Assembly: GCA_002316225.1 (NCBI GenBank)
Contig: DCDC01000126.1
Location: 1-11,423 of the forward strand
DNA: 11,423 nt
Reading direction: 5' to 3'
DNA from: Firmicutes bacterium UBA1065
GTDB lineage: Bacteria > Bacillota > Clostridia > Tissierellales > Sedimentibacteraceae
The translations under genes were made by a program, and so were the position numbers. Within the stretch, counting starts at the first letter, position 1. Each line of letters opens with the position of its first letter. Below are positions 1-7,961 of the stretch, in pieces. The notes under the pieces were generated by a model. It was not told the DNA's origin and did not search any database. It worked only from the letters and a program-made list of their open reading frames with translations.

Positions 1-30
1 GTCATCCTGAACGAAGGCGAAGGATCTCTT
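1..30. repeat. Fragment of a dispersed GTCATCCTGA-type repeat
   Basis: The first 30 bases read GTCATCCTGA, then ACGAAGGCGAAGGATCTC. They closely match the reverse strand of the repeat near 3231-3280 (GTCATCCTGAGCGTAGCG, then AAGGATCTC). The element is probably cut by the window edge, so its true 5' end is unseen. It lies about 75 bases upstream of the DUF3160 gene. Confidence 0.6.
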
Positions 31-105
31 GGAACTTTTTGTTAATTTATTACGTCCAATTAATATAAGTAATAAAGTTGAGGAAGTTATCACAGGAGGT
101 TTTTA

Positions 106-2445
106 ATGAAACTTAAAAAATTTTTGCTTTTGTTGGTCTGCCTGCTTTTCTTTGTTTCCTGCTCAAATAAGAATGTGCCGGAGCCGGAAGAGCCCCTTGA
201 AGAACCGGAAACCGGCGAAGAAAATGTGCCTGCAGCCTGGAATATTGGTTTTGAAGAATTTAATGTCGATGTTCCCTTCTATGTTCCTGACTACACCCCT
301 GCTGTGGAAAAGTATGAAGTTAATGAGGACTTGTCTAACTTGGTAAATGCAGGTCAATATGACGGATTTACCGATAAACAGCTTAAATCAATTTACGAAG
401 ATGGTTTTGTCGTATTGAAACCAAGCTATGAATATCTGAAAATGCATCATGTATACGAATATCCCATGTACAGGGAATCACCCGTATTTATAACGGTGGA
501 TTCCGCCCTTCATTTATATCATATTTTTTACGGAAATTCTTTAAAGCTCCTTGAAGTATCTTCCCTGTATGATAAATTGAAGTCCCTTTCAAAAAATATG
601 CTGGCTGAAAGCTTAAATGCCTATAGTGATTCCAAGTATGCAGATTTAAAAGTAGAATTGAAATTTACAGCGGCTTATTTTTTAACCGGTGCAAAATTGA
701 TTGATGCGGATCCGGCAGGAGTGGAAGTCCCTGAAGAAATCGCATCTTTAGCGGACAATGAGATAAAGCTTATTGAAGGTGCCTTTGATTTTGCAAGGTC
801 CCCTATACTGGGAAAGGATTTGGATTATTCACAATTTACCGTGAGAGGCCACTATGCGGGGAATGAAAAACTGGGTCAATACTTTAAGACCATGATGTGG
901 TACGGCATCAGCGGCTTTCCGGTTTTGGACGAAAGCAAAAGCGTGCCGGCTCTTGATATGGACAGCCTGACAAAAGCAATGATAATTGCCTGCCTCCTTT
1001 TAAATAATGAAGAAAGTTTTATAGATTATGAAAATATTTACACCACCACCGCCCTGTATTCAGGCAGGTCGGACGACTTGGGAATTTTTGAAATTAGGGA
1101 CCTGATAACAAAGGTTTACGGCCAAAATCCCGATATGAATTTATTTAAGGACAGCTCCTACCATGATAGGCTTCTGGAGGAAGCCCTTCTGCTGCCTGAA
1201 CCTAAAATTCAGCCCAAATATACTTCCGTAACCACCCCTGCAGGAAGGCAGTTCAGGTTTATGGGGCAAAGATATTCCTTTGACGCTGAAGTGATGCAGA
1301 CCCTCATAGAGCCTATAATAAGGCCAATTCCCTCCGGGCTTGATGTGATTGCATCCTTTGGAAGCAATAGGGCTGAAGAACTTCTGGACACCTACTATCA
1401 ACCAAAGGAAAAATGGGATAAATACGAAGAAAATTTAAAGCTCATGCAAAAAAAACAGGCTGAAATCACGGATGATGAGTGGAAGTCCGACTTGTACAAG
1501 GGATGGCTGTGGAGTATTAAATCAGCCGCCACCTCCTTTGAGGACACGGAAGGAATGCCTTATTTCATGAGAAATCAAAAATGGACGGACAAAAACATCC
1601 ATACGGCCCTTGGAAGCTATGCCGAATTAAAACATGACAGCATCTTGTACATGAAGCAGTCCGGAGCAGAAATGGGCGGCTGGCCTGAGCCTATTATACC
1701 TTATAATTATGTGGAGCCAAACGTGGAAGTATATGCAAAGCTTAAGTGGCTTGCAGAAAATACGAAAGCACAGCTTCAAGAAAGAAACATGCTTAAGGAT
1801 GAAATCGGTCCGGTATTGGACCAAATAATCGATATGCAGGATACTCTAATGAATGTTTCAGTTAAAGAGCTTACAAATCAAGATATTACAGATGAGGAGA
1901 ATTTAAAACTTTACAGGTATGGGGGAATGATTGACAGCATAATTCAATTAATGCAGATGAATCTCATGAGGAATGGGGTTGACACAAGCAATGATTTTAC
2001 TACTGCTTTAATAGCTGATGTTTCAACAATTGCCCCAAATGACTACTTCCCAAAAGGTACATATTTGGAAATAGGAAACGGCCTCCCCTGTGAAATCTAT
2101 GTGGTATGTCAGACCAACGGAAAAACATATCTGGCAAGGGGTGCCTTGTTCAACTATTACGAGTTTGTTTCGGATAAGCGACTTACCAACCAGGAATGGC
2201 AGACCATGGTGGGAGTAAAGAGAATGGCCATGGTTTACGACGAAGAAAAAAACATTCACGTTCCCATGGACATTTATGATGAAGAAGGCAACAGGCTAGT
2301 TAATGAAAATGAATATGATTTTGATAATATAATGATTACCGGTCCTTCCGAAAACATGGTTCCTAAGCCGGCATGGACAGAGTCCTTCATATCACAGGAA
2401 GAAAACAAGGTAACCATAAAGGATATAAGTATCAGCTGGGAGTAA
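106..2445 (+). CDS. DUF3160 family lipoprotein
   Basis: A 779-residue secreted lipoprotein of the DUF3160 family, whose function is unknown. Residues 1-18 form a short, Lys-rich, hydrophobic signal ending FVSC, so Cys19 should be lipidated and the protein anchored outside the membrane. An acidic Glu/Pro-rich linker (about residues 24-45) follows. The family call rests on the block around residues 122-150 (SPVFITVDSALHLYHIFY), which matches the TVDSALHxYH signature I recall for this family, and on a length usual for it. The start is fixed by AGGAGG at 94-99, six bases before the ATG. It is followed one base later by a secreted FG-GAP-like gene with which it is surely co-transcribed. Only a weak promoter is visible (TTGTTA 39-44, TAATAT 61-66). 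The family assignment is from memory, not a search. Confidence 0.85.
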   Translation: MKLKKFLLLLVCLLFFVSCSNKNVPEPEEPLEEPETGEENVPAAWNIGFEEFNVDVPFYVPDYTPAVEKYEVNEDLSNLVNAGQYDGFTDKQLKSIYEDGFVVLKPSYEYLKMHHVYEYPMYRESPVFITVDSALHLYHIFYGNSLKLLEVSSLYDKLKSLSKNMLAESLNAYSDSKYADLKVELKFTAAYFLTGAKLIDADPAGVEVPEEIASLADNEIKLIEGAFDFARSPILGKDLDYSQFTVRGHYAGNEKLGQYFKTMMWYGISGFPVLDESKSVPALDMDSLTKAMIIACLLLNNEESFIDYENIYTTTALYSGRSDDLGIFEIRDLITKVYGQNPDMNLFKDSSYHDRLLEEALLLPEPKIQPKYTSVTTPAGRQFRFMGQRYSFDAEVMQTLIEPIIRPIPSGLDVIASFGSNRAEELLDTYYQPKEKWDKYEENLKLMQKKQAEITDDEWKSDLYKGWLWSIKSAATSFEDTEGMPYFMRNQKWTDKNIHTALGSYAELKHDSILYMKQSGAEMGGWPEPIIPYNYVEPNVEVYAKLKWLAENTKAQLQERNMLKDEIGPVLDQIIDMQDTLMNVSVKELTNQDITDEENLKLYRYGGMIDSIIQLMQMNLMRNGVDTSNDFTTALIADVSTIAPNDYFPKGTYLEIGNGLPCEIYVVCQTNGKTYLARGALFNYYEFVSDKRLTNQEWQTMVGVKRMAMVYDEEKNIHVPMDIYDEEGNRLVNENEYDFDNIMITGPSENMVPKPAWTESFISQEENKVTIKDISISWE

Positions 2446-2446
2446 A

Positions 2447-3169
2447 ATGAAGAAACTATTAATACCGCTAATGGTCATTATGGCAGGGGCTGTCTTTATA
2501 CTCTTGGGACAGCCCGAATCTTATGCTGCCGGGAAAATATCCATAGAACAGAAAACCTATGATTTATATGTAAAAGGCAATCATTTATATACAAAAAATG
2601 GCAGGGAATATGCTATAATCCTTGATGAAGAAATATTTGATTTTAAGATATACGACATAGATTACGACGGTGATGAGGAAATCTTAATTTTAACCAGGCA
2701 TGAAACGGGAGAATGCGGAAAGGATTTAATCATTTGCGATACTGAAAAAGCCGGCGGCACTATATTTGCAAAAGAAATCTACAGGCAGGATTTTTCCGCC
2801 GGCAGGCCCTGGAAGGTTGATGCCTGCAACTTGGACAATGACGGTCGGGCAGATATATTTATCGGTGTATACAAAGACACCGTATTCTATAAGGACGTAA
2901 AAAAGAGGCCCTTCTTTTATTCCTGGGACGGGGACCGCCTGCATAAGAAATGGCTGGGCTCATTTTTCACCGATTGGGACCTGGTGGACATAACTTTTGG
3001 TGATTATTATAATTTGGGCTATGATGTGGCTGCGGTTCTGGAAAGAAACCAGGATGATAAAAGAATAGGCTTTTACCAGTTCATTGGCTTTGGTTTTGAA
3101 AACATGAAGACAATAGATTCCGGGGACCCTTCTTTTCCTTCTCAGTTAAAGCTTCTTTTTGAGAAATAA
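2447..3169 (+). CDS. Secreted FG-GAP/VCBS-like protein of unknown function
   Basis: A 240-residue protein with a signal peptide (about residues 1-28, ending SYAA, no lipobox Cys), so it is probably exported. The mature part carries at least two short calcium-loop-like motifs typical of FG-GAP/VCBS beta-propeller repeats: DIDYDGDEE at 70-78 and NLDNDGRAD at 128-136. A degenerate third unit lies near 178-197 (DLVDITFGDYYNLGYD). Each is followed by a hydrophobic strand (ILIL, IFIG, VAAV). With only about three repeats it is too short for a complete seven-bladed propeller. Its ATG lies one base after the stop of the DUF3160 lipoprotein gene, with GGGAG at 2438-2442 as ribosome site inside that gene, so the two are translationally linked and may form a surface pair. 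Function is unknown. Confidence 0.75.
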   Translation: MKKLLIPLMVIMAGAVFILLGQPESYAAGKISIEQKTYDLYVKGNHLYTKNGREYAIILDEEIFDFKIYDIDYDGDEEILILTRHETGECGKDLIICDTEKAGGTIFAKEIYRQDFSAGRPWKVDACNLDNDGRADIFIGVYKDTVFYKDVKKRPFFYSWDGDRLHKKWLGSFFTDWDLVDITFGDYYNLGYDVAAVLERNQDDKRIGFYQFIGFGFENMKTIDSGDPSFPSQLKLLFEK

Positions 3170-3204
3170 TTCCTTGTCTTGGTCCGAAAAGAATCTTCTC
3201 CGAG

Positions 3205-3295
3205 TGTCATTGCCTATGAATACTACATAGTGTCATCCTGAGGGCTTTGCCCGAGATCCTTCGCTACGCTCAGGATGACAATGACAGGATGACAT
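3205..3295. repeat. Dispersed inverted repeat (GTCATCCTGAG family), most complete copy
   Basis: TGTCATCCTGAG (3231-3242) and CTCAGGATGACA (3269-3280) form a perfect 12-bp inverted repeat. Inside it is a smaller hairpin, GGGC-TTT-GCCC (3242-3252). A partial extra end, ATGACAGGATGACA, follows at 3281-3294. The unit extends upstream: TGTCATT at 3205 lies 26 bases before the inner TGTCAT at 3231, with TATGAATA between them, and the same arrangement recurs after hutH. The element fills most of the 230-base gap between the FG-GAP-like gene and the exporter operon. It contains no ORF and may act as an RNA hairpin. Confidence 0.7.
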
Positions 3296-3399
3296 ACAAT
3301 TAATTAATTTTTAATAGTTCATTAATGATTACATAATTTTATGAAATTACAATAGATATTAAATATTAAAATTCAGTCTGTCTGCAATTTGGAGGAATG

Positions 3400-4626
3400 A
3401 TGAAAAAGTTTTTTACAAGTAAGAAAGCAATAGTTTTTGTTATTGTTGGGGCTCTTGCAGCAATCATATTTTGGCTTGCAACCAAGGGTTCCAAGGCGCC
3501 GCAAGTGATGGCAAATGTTTCAAAATTAGAAAGAAAAACCCTTGAGCATGTAATATCCGTTAAAGCACCCCTGGAAGGGATTGAAAAGGCAGAGGTCACA
3601 TCCCCCTTAAACTACAAGATAATCGATATCAGGGTGAAGGAAGGAGATTTGGTTAAAAAGGACGATGTTTTAGCTGTCCTGGACAGGGTAGAACTGGAAA
3701 AAGAAATTGAATACGAAGAAAATCAAATCGAACTAAGCAAACTGGAAGCGGAAGAGAGAATCAAGGCACTGCAGATAGAATACGACAAGGCTTTGGCAAG
3801 TTACAGGGACATGGAAAAAACATATGAGCAAAACAAGGACCTGTACGAAAACGGGGTAATAACCGAAGAAGCCTTCAAAAAGACGGAAAAGGACCTGGAA
3901 GATTTGAAAAGAAGCCTTGATAGTTATAATGCCGTCAACGGGAAAATACAATTGTCCCAGGCCGATAAAAAGCGCATTGAGATACAGGAGGACCAGCTTA
4001 AGTTTAAGAAAGAAGAACTTGAAAAGGTCATGATAAAAAGTCCTATTGACGGAACCGTTACAAGGGTAAATGTCAATATCGGAAGATATGCCAGGGATAC
4101 AGAAAACGGCCAGGCCATGTTTGTGGTGGAAAACCTGGAAAAGCTTCAGATGAAGGCTTCAGTCAGCGAATTTGACGTGGGAAAAATTAAATTAAATCAA
4201 GAAGCTGAGATTTATTCGGATATTTTAGGTAAGGGGTTTGCAAAAGGAAGGGTTGCAAGGATATCCCCGACAGCAGAGCAAAAAGACGCCAACACCATGG
4301 AAAGAGTGATTCCCGTATTAATTGATGTAACCGAAAGGCCGGAAAATTTAATTGCAGGAGTAATTGCTACCGCTAAAATAAGAACCGAAAAGAAAGAAAA
4401 TGTATTTGCCGTCCCATCGGGAGCCATAGTTCAGGACGGGGAAGAATACAAGATTTACATATTGAATGAAGACAATACCCTGAAGTCCATACCGGTTGAA
4501 ATTGGTCTTGAAACAGATTTGGAATCAGAAATCATAGGAGATTTATCCGAAGGAATGAGGTATGTTATTAATCCGGACGAGACATTCCAAGAGGGTATGA
4601 CCGTAATCCCTAACGAAAATGAGTAG
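3400..4626 (+). CDS. HlyD/MacA-like membrane-fusion (adaptor) protein of an ABC exporter
   Basis: Adaptor subunit of a MacAB-type export system. An N-terminal membrane anchor (about residues 8-27) is followed by the first half of a biotinyl-lipoyl-like domain (about 52-92, VTSPLNYKIIDIRVKEGDLV). A long charged coiled-coil hairpin covers about 100-208. The second lipoyl half (SPIDGTVTRVNVNIG, near 215) leads into a beta-barrel and a C-terminal membrane-proximal region (VFAVPSGAIVQDG, near 330). Length is normal for the family. Two consecutive ATGs occur at 3397 and 3400. GGAGG (3391-3395) is only one base from the first but four from the second, so 3400 is chosen. The ATPase gene begins six bases after the stop. 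The AT-rich upstream stretch (3300-3390) holds short palindromes (TCATTAATGA 3319-3328; TAATTT/AAATTA 3334-3349) but no convincing promoter. Substrate unknown; a TolC partner is not expected in a Gram-positive. Confidence 0.9.
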   Translation: MKKFFTSKKAIVFVIVGALAAIIFWLATKGSKAPQVMANVSKLERKTLEHVISVKAPLEGIEKAEVTSPLNYKIIDIRVKEGDLVKKDDVLAVLDRVELEKEIEYEENQIELSKLEAEERIKALQIEYDKALASYRDMEKTYEQNKDLYENGVITEEAFKKTEKDLEDLKRSLDSYNAVNGKIQLSQADKKRIEIQEDQLKFKKEELEKVMIKSPIDGTVTRVNVNIGRYARDTENGQAMFVVENLEKLQMKASVSEFDVGKIKLNQEAEIYSDILGKGFAKGRVARISPTAEQKDANTMERVIPVLIDVTERPENLIAGVIATAKIRTEKKENVFAVPSGAIVQDGEEYKIYILNEDNTLKSIPVEIGLETDLESEIIGDLSEGMRYVINPDETFQEGMTVIPNENE

Positions 4627-4632
4627 GTTGAT

Positions 4633-5340
4633 ATGGAAAAGATGATTAGGATAGAAAATTTGAATAAAATATACAAAAACGGCTCAGTTGAAGTACATGC
4701 CTTAAAGGATGTGAACATGGAGGTGGCCTACGGAGAATTCTTAGCAGTCATGGGACATTCCGGTTCCGGAAAATCAACCCTCATGAATATATTAGGCTGT
4801 CTTGACAGGCCGACCAGCGGCAAGTATTTTCTTGACGGGATAGATATTGATATAAAAAGCCCGGATGAGCTTTCCCTGATAAGAAATAAAAAAATCGGTT
4901 TTGTTTTTCAGGCATTTAATTTAATACCCAGGACCAATGTTCTTAGAAATGTGGAGCTTCCCATGATATATGCCAAGGTTAAGGCAAAACAAAGAAGGGA
5001 AAGGGCTTTGGAACTTTTGGAGAAGGTAGGTTTATCGGACAGGGTAAACCATATGCCTAATGAGCTGTCGGGAGGTCAAAAACAAAGGGTTGCCATAGCC
5101 AGGGCCTTGGCCAACAATCCTCCCATAATACTTGCCGATGAGCCTACGGGAAACCTGGACACCAATGCATCGGAAGAAATCATGAAAATATTCAGAGACC
5201 TTAACAGGGAAGGAACCAGCATCATAGTGGTCACCCATGAACCTGAAGTGGCGAAATATGCAGACAGAATAATTGTGTTTAAGGACGGGTGCATAATCGA
5301 AGACTCGAGGAAAGAGGGTGGAAAAAATTATTTGGCTTGA
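4633..5340 (+). CDS. ABC transporter ATP-binding protein, MacB/LolD type
   Basis: A 235-residue cytoplasmic ATPase that energises the adjacent exporter. All expected motifs are intact: Walker A GHSGSGKST (41-49), Q-loop Gln93 (FVFQAFNLIPR), signature LSGGQ (145-149), Walker B IILADE (165-170) with catalytic Glu170 then PTGNLD, and switch His202 (VVTHEP). The FNLIP and ADEPTGNLD wording is typical of the MacB/LolD/FtsE branch. The ATG at 4633 has only a weak upstream GAGTAGG; an in-frame ATG at 4642 is an alternative. The coding region overlaps the following permease gene by 23 bases, indicating coupled translation. Three-gene order adaptor-ATPase-permease is standard for this class in Gram-positives. 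Confidence 0.95.
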   Translation: MEKMIRIENLNKIYKNGSVEVHALKDVNMEVAYGEFLAVMGHSGSGKSTLMNILGCLDRPTSGKYFLDGIDIDIKSPDELSLIRNKKIGFVFQAFNLIPRTNVLRNVELPMIYAKVKAKQRRERALELLEKVGLSDRVNHMPNELSGGQKQRVAIARALANNPPIILADEPTGNLDTNASEEIMKIFRDLNREGTSIIVVTHEPEVAKYADRIIVFKDGCIIEDSRKEGGKNYLA

Positions 5341-6535
5341 AAATATTAAGATAGCATTCCAATCTATCTTATCAAATAAAATGAGGTCCCTTCTTACCAT
5401 GCTGGGAATTATAATAGGAATCAGCTCGGTTATTTCAATCGTATCCATAGGCGACAGCATGAAGGGGGTTATGGATAACATATACAAGGATTTCGGCAAG
5501 AACAGGGCTATTCTGTATGTAGGAAACATAGAGGACTTCAGGACAACGGACTTTTTTTATAACGATGATCTGGAGCTATTGAAGGAAAGATTCAGCGAAA
5601 AGATAGTCTATATCTGCCCCTCGGAATCCCTGAGGAGCGATGTTACGGCAGGCAGAAACACCATAAAGCTTAACATGGACTTTATTGATTCCGGATATGA
5701 AGAAGTTCAACAAGTTAAAATGCTTTACGGCAGGATGATAAATGACAAGGACATAGAAAGAAAGAGCAAGGTTATCGTATTAGAACAAAAAGCTGCTTTA
5801 AAACTTTTCGGAAAAGACAATGTAGTAGGAAAGACAATAAGGGTTAAGATAGACGACAATATGGAAGATCTCCTTATAGTTGGAGTTTATAAAATCGAGA
5901 TTTCGCCCTTTTTAGCCTTGATGCAGGGACAAAGCAATTATGAAAACAGCTTCATACCCTATACAATGCCTACTTCATCAAATTATGCTTATTATGCCCT
6001 GGATATATTTATAAATGAAAAATATTCCATAGCCGTTACCGGAGATGAAATAATAAATTATATTGCCAGGCTGAAAAACAGGACGCCTGAAAACTACTTA
6101 TTCTATACTGTTGAGGAAGAACAAACTCAAGTTGAAAGCATTGTGACCGGCTTATCTGTAGCGGTTGCAGCCATAGCAGCCATATCCCTCCTGGTTGGCG
6201 GAATAGGCATTATGAACATCATGCTGGTATCCGTAACCGAAAGAACCAGGGAAATAGGGATTAAAAAAGCCCTCGGTGCAAGAACAAAAGACGTTTTGTT
6301 TCAGTTTTTGATTGAATCGGCTACCCTTTCCGCAATCGGAGGGATAGTGGGAACCATAACGGGCATCGGTTTTGTCATGGTAGGAGGGTCATTCATATCC
6401 ATACCTGTTGTTGTAAATCCTGCCTCCATTATTTTGGCTGTTGCCTTTGCCATGGTAATCGGTATATTTTTCGGCTATTATCCGGCCAGGAAAGCAGCAA
6501 ATTCAGACCCCATCGAAGCCCTTAGATACGAATAA
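5318..6535 (+). CDS. MacB/FtsX-family ABC transporter permease
   Basis: A 405-residue permease with the four-helix MacB topology. TM1 lies near residues 20-43 (RSLLTMLGIIIGISSVISI). A large external MacB-like domain (about 45-275) follows. Three C-terminal helices make up the FtsX domain at about 278-305, 327-357 and 368-388. The cytoplasmic loop MNIMLVSVTERTREIGIKKA (299-317) and the C-terminal ending SDPIEALRYE are diagnostic of the family. It starts with GTG at 5318, inside the ATPase gene; GAGG at 5307-5310 lies seven bases upstream and supports this start. With the two preceding genes it forms a complete MacAB-type exporter. In this family the energy of ATP hydrolysis is transmitted mechanically to an external substrate, which cannot be inferred here. 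Confidence 0.93.
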   Translation: MEKIIWLENIKIAFQSILSNKMRSLLTMLGIIIGISSVISIVSIGDSMKGVMDNIYKDFGKNRAILYVGNIEDFRTTDFFYNDDLELLKERFSEKIVYICPSESLRSDVTAGRNTIKLNMDFIDSGYEEVQQVKMLYGRMINDKDIERKSKVIVLEQKAALKLFGKDNVVGKTIRVKIDDNMEDLLIVGVYKIEISPFLALMQGQSNYENSFIPYTMPTSSNYAYYALDIFINEKYSIAVTGDEIINYIARLKNRTPENYLFYTVEEEQTQVESIVTGLSVAVAAIAAISLLVGGIGIMNIMLVSVTERTREIGIKKALGARTKDVLFQFLIESATLSAIGGIVGTITGIGFVMVGGSFISIPVVVNPASIILAVAFAMVIGIFFGYYPARKAANSDPIEALRYE

Positions 6536-6556
6536 AAATAAAAAAGGAGTGGTAAT

Positions 6557-7903
6557 GTGATCCTAACAAAAGAACAAAATAAACATTACTTAAGACATGT
6601 AATAATACCTGAAATAGGTGAGGAAGGTCAAAAAAAGCTTCTTGATTCAACTGTTTTGGTGTATTGCGAGAATACGGACAGTTTAAGATTCCTGGCATAT
6701 TATCTTGCTGCTGTCGGTATAGGAAGAATACTATGTGATTTAAAGGATAAAAGCGGTGCTGATTCCTTGTTTGCTGAAGTTATTGATTTAAACAATGATA
6801 CAAGAATTGATTTCTTGGATGTTTGCGATGAGGAAAAGGACAGCCCCCAAAATTATTACAGGATTGTTTTGGGAAATTACAATTTTGTAAAAAATATTAC
6901 CCGTAAATTATTAAATGATAAATATGTACCGACTGTTATATCTCTATATAACCAATGGAAGGGCAGCCTGCAAACTTTTGTCAGTGAGGATTCGTTTAAG
7001 AGTTTTGTTGCCTTGATGGCAGGTAACAATACTCGAGAATCAGGCTCACCTTTTTTAGCAAACGGATTATCTGCCGCTCTTTGTGCTGCCGAATATGTAA
7101 AGCTTTGCCTTAACATTGGCAATATAAAAGGAGATATGCTGTATTTTGACCTGTATGATTTGGAATTTATACAAAATGATAATAATGCCGACTTGTTTGA
7201 ATTTTTAAATGAAGAAAGCAAAAAGGAAATAAGACAAAAATTATCAGAGGCTAAGGTCTTGATAATAGGTGCGGGAGGCTTAGGCTCCCCGGCAGCTTAC
7301 GGTATGGCCATGGCCGGTATCAAAACATTGGGGTTGCTGGATTTGGATATAGTGGAAATAAGCAATTTAAACAGGCAAATACTCCATTCCTTTTCCCGTA
7401 TCGGTATGCCAAAGGTTAACTCAGCAGAATTAATGCTAAAAAAATTTAATCCCGAAATAAATATTAAAACCTATAAAATTGAATTAAACAAGGATAATGC
7501 GGAACAAATTTTTTCGGAATACGATATGATTATTGCTGCGGTTGATAATATACCTACCAGGTACCTGATAAATGATACATGCTTTTTATTGAATAAACCT
7601 TTTGCAGAGGCAGGAATTTTGATGTTCAACGGCACTGCAACCACCCTTGTTCCTCACCTGGGACATTGCTACAGGTGTTTGTATCCCCAAGTTGACACCA
7701 GCAAATTCTCAGGTATTAATGGCATTTTAGGTTGTGTTCCGGGAGTTATGGGCTTTATAGAAGCGGCAGAGGCCGTAAAAATAATGACCGGGCTAGGAAA
7801 AACCTTAAAAAATAAAATACTTTTGTTTGATTCACTTGAAATGGATTTTAATATTATTGATATAGCAAAAAATCCCCAATGTCCAACATGCGGTCAACAA
7901 TAA
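6557..7903 (+). CDS. Tandem ThiF/MoeB/HesA (E1-like) protein: degenerate half plus intact adenylating half
   Basis: E1-like enzymes adenylate the C-terminus of a peptide or ubiquitin-like protein. This 448-residue protein holds two E1 folds. The C-terminal half (about 214-448) looks active: GAGGLGS (238-244), LLDLD with Asp264, NLNRQ with Arg273, PK with Lys286, and DNIPTR with Asp330. It has a zinc site formed by CYRC (371-374) and CPTC (442-445). The N-terminal half (1-211) starts like MoeB (LRHVIIPEIGEEGQKKLLDS, 12-31) but has CENTDS in place of the glycine loop and lacks the Asp, Arg and zinc Cys. Its end (GDMLYFDLYDLEF) mirrors that of the second half (NKILLFDSLEMDF). Neither half has a Cys at the usual crossover-loop position. 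GTG start, with GGAG at 6546-6549. It follows the permease stop by 21 bases and so is probably in the exporter operon. No MoaD, ThiS or rhodanese partner is visible. Confidence 0.9.
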   Translation: MILTKEQNKHYLRHVIIPEIGEEGQKKLLDSTVLVYCENTDSLRFLAYYLAAVGIGRILCDLKDKSGADSLFAEVIDLNNDTRIDFLDVCDEEKDSPQNYYRIVLGNYNFVKNITRKLLNDKYVPTVISLYNQWKGSLQTFVSEDSFKSFVALMAGNNTRESGSPFLANGLSAALCAAEYVKLCLNIGNIKGDMLYFDLYDLEFIQNDNNADLFEFLNEESKKEIRQKLSEAKVLIIGAGGLGSPAAYGMAMAGIKTLGLLDLDIVEISNLNRQILHSFSRIGMPKVNSAELMLKKFNPEINIKTYKIELNKDNAEQIFSEYDMIIAAVDNIPTRYLINDTCFLLNKPFAEAGILMFNGTATTLVPHLGHCYRCLYPQVDTSKFSGINGILGCVPGVMGFIEAAEAVKIMTGLGKTLKNKILLFDSLEMDFNIIDIAKNPQCPTCGQQ

Positions 7904-7953
7904 TGAATTTAAATAAGAACAAAGAAAACCGTCAACAAAAAATAGTCCCCTAA
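7903..7953 (+). CDS. Possible 16-residue peptide overlapping the E1-like stop codon
   Basis: The stop of the E1-like gene (TAA 7901-7903) overlaps an ATG (7903-7905) as TAATG, a classic coupling arrangement. It opens a 16-codon frame reading MNLNKNKENRQQKIVP, ending TAA at 7951-7953. It has no independent ribosome site and would depend on termination-reinitiation. The peptide is hydrophilic and rich in Asn, Lys and Gln, with no signal or cysteine. An E1-like enzyme beside an exporter makes a tiny substrate peptide conceivable, as in the microcin C7 system, where MccB modifies a 7-residue peptide. The frame could equally be chance. Confidence 0.2.
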   Translation: MNLNKNKENRQQKIVP

Positions 7954-7961
7954 AAGTGAGA

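Noticed and set aside
3205..3295. CRISPR-like or insertion-sequence origin for the repeats
   Set aside because: There is no regular repeat-spacer array and no transposase. Copies are single, dispersed and built from inverted arms.
3300..3396. Promoter for the exporter operon
   Set aside because: Candidates such as TTACAT (3329-3334) with TAGATA at 18 bases match consensus too poorly. The AT-rich stretch gives many chance boxes.
5032..5529. 165-codon open frame on the minus strand
   Set aside because: It lies antisense to the end of the ABC ATPase and start of the permease, both with intact family motifs, and its translation shows no recognisable domain. It is a shadow frame.
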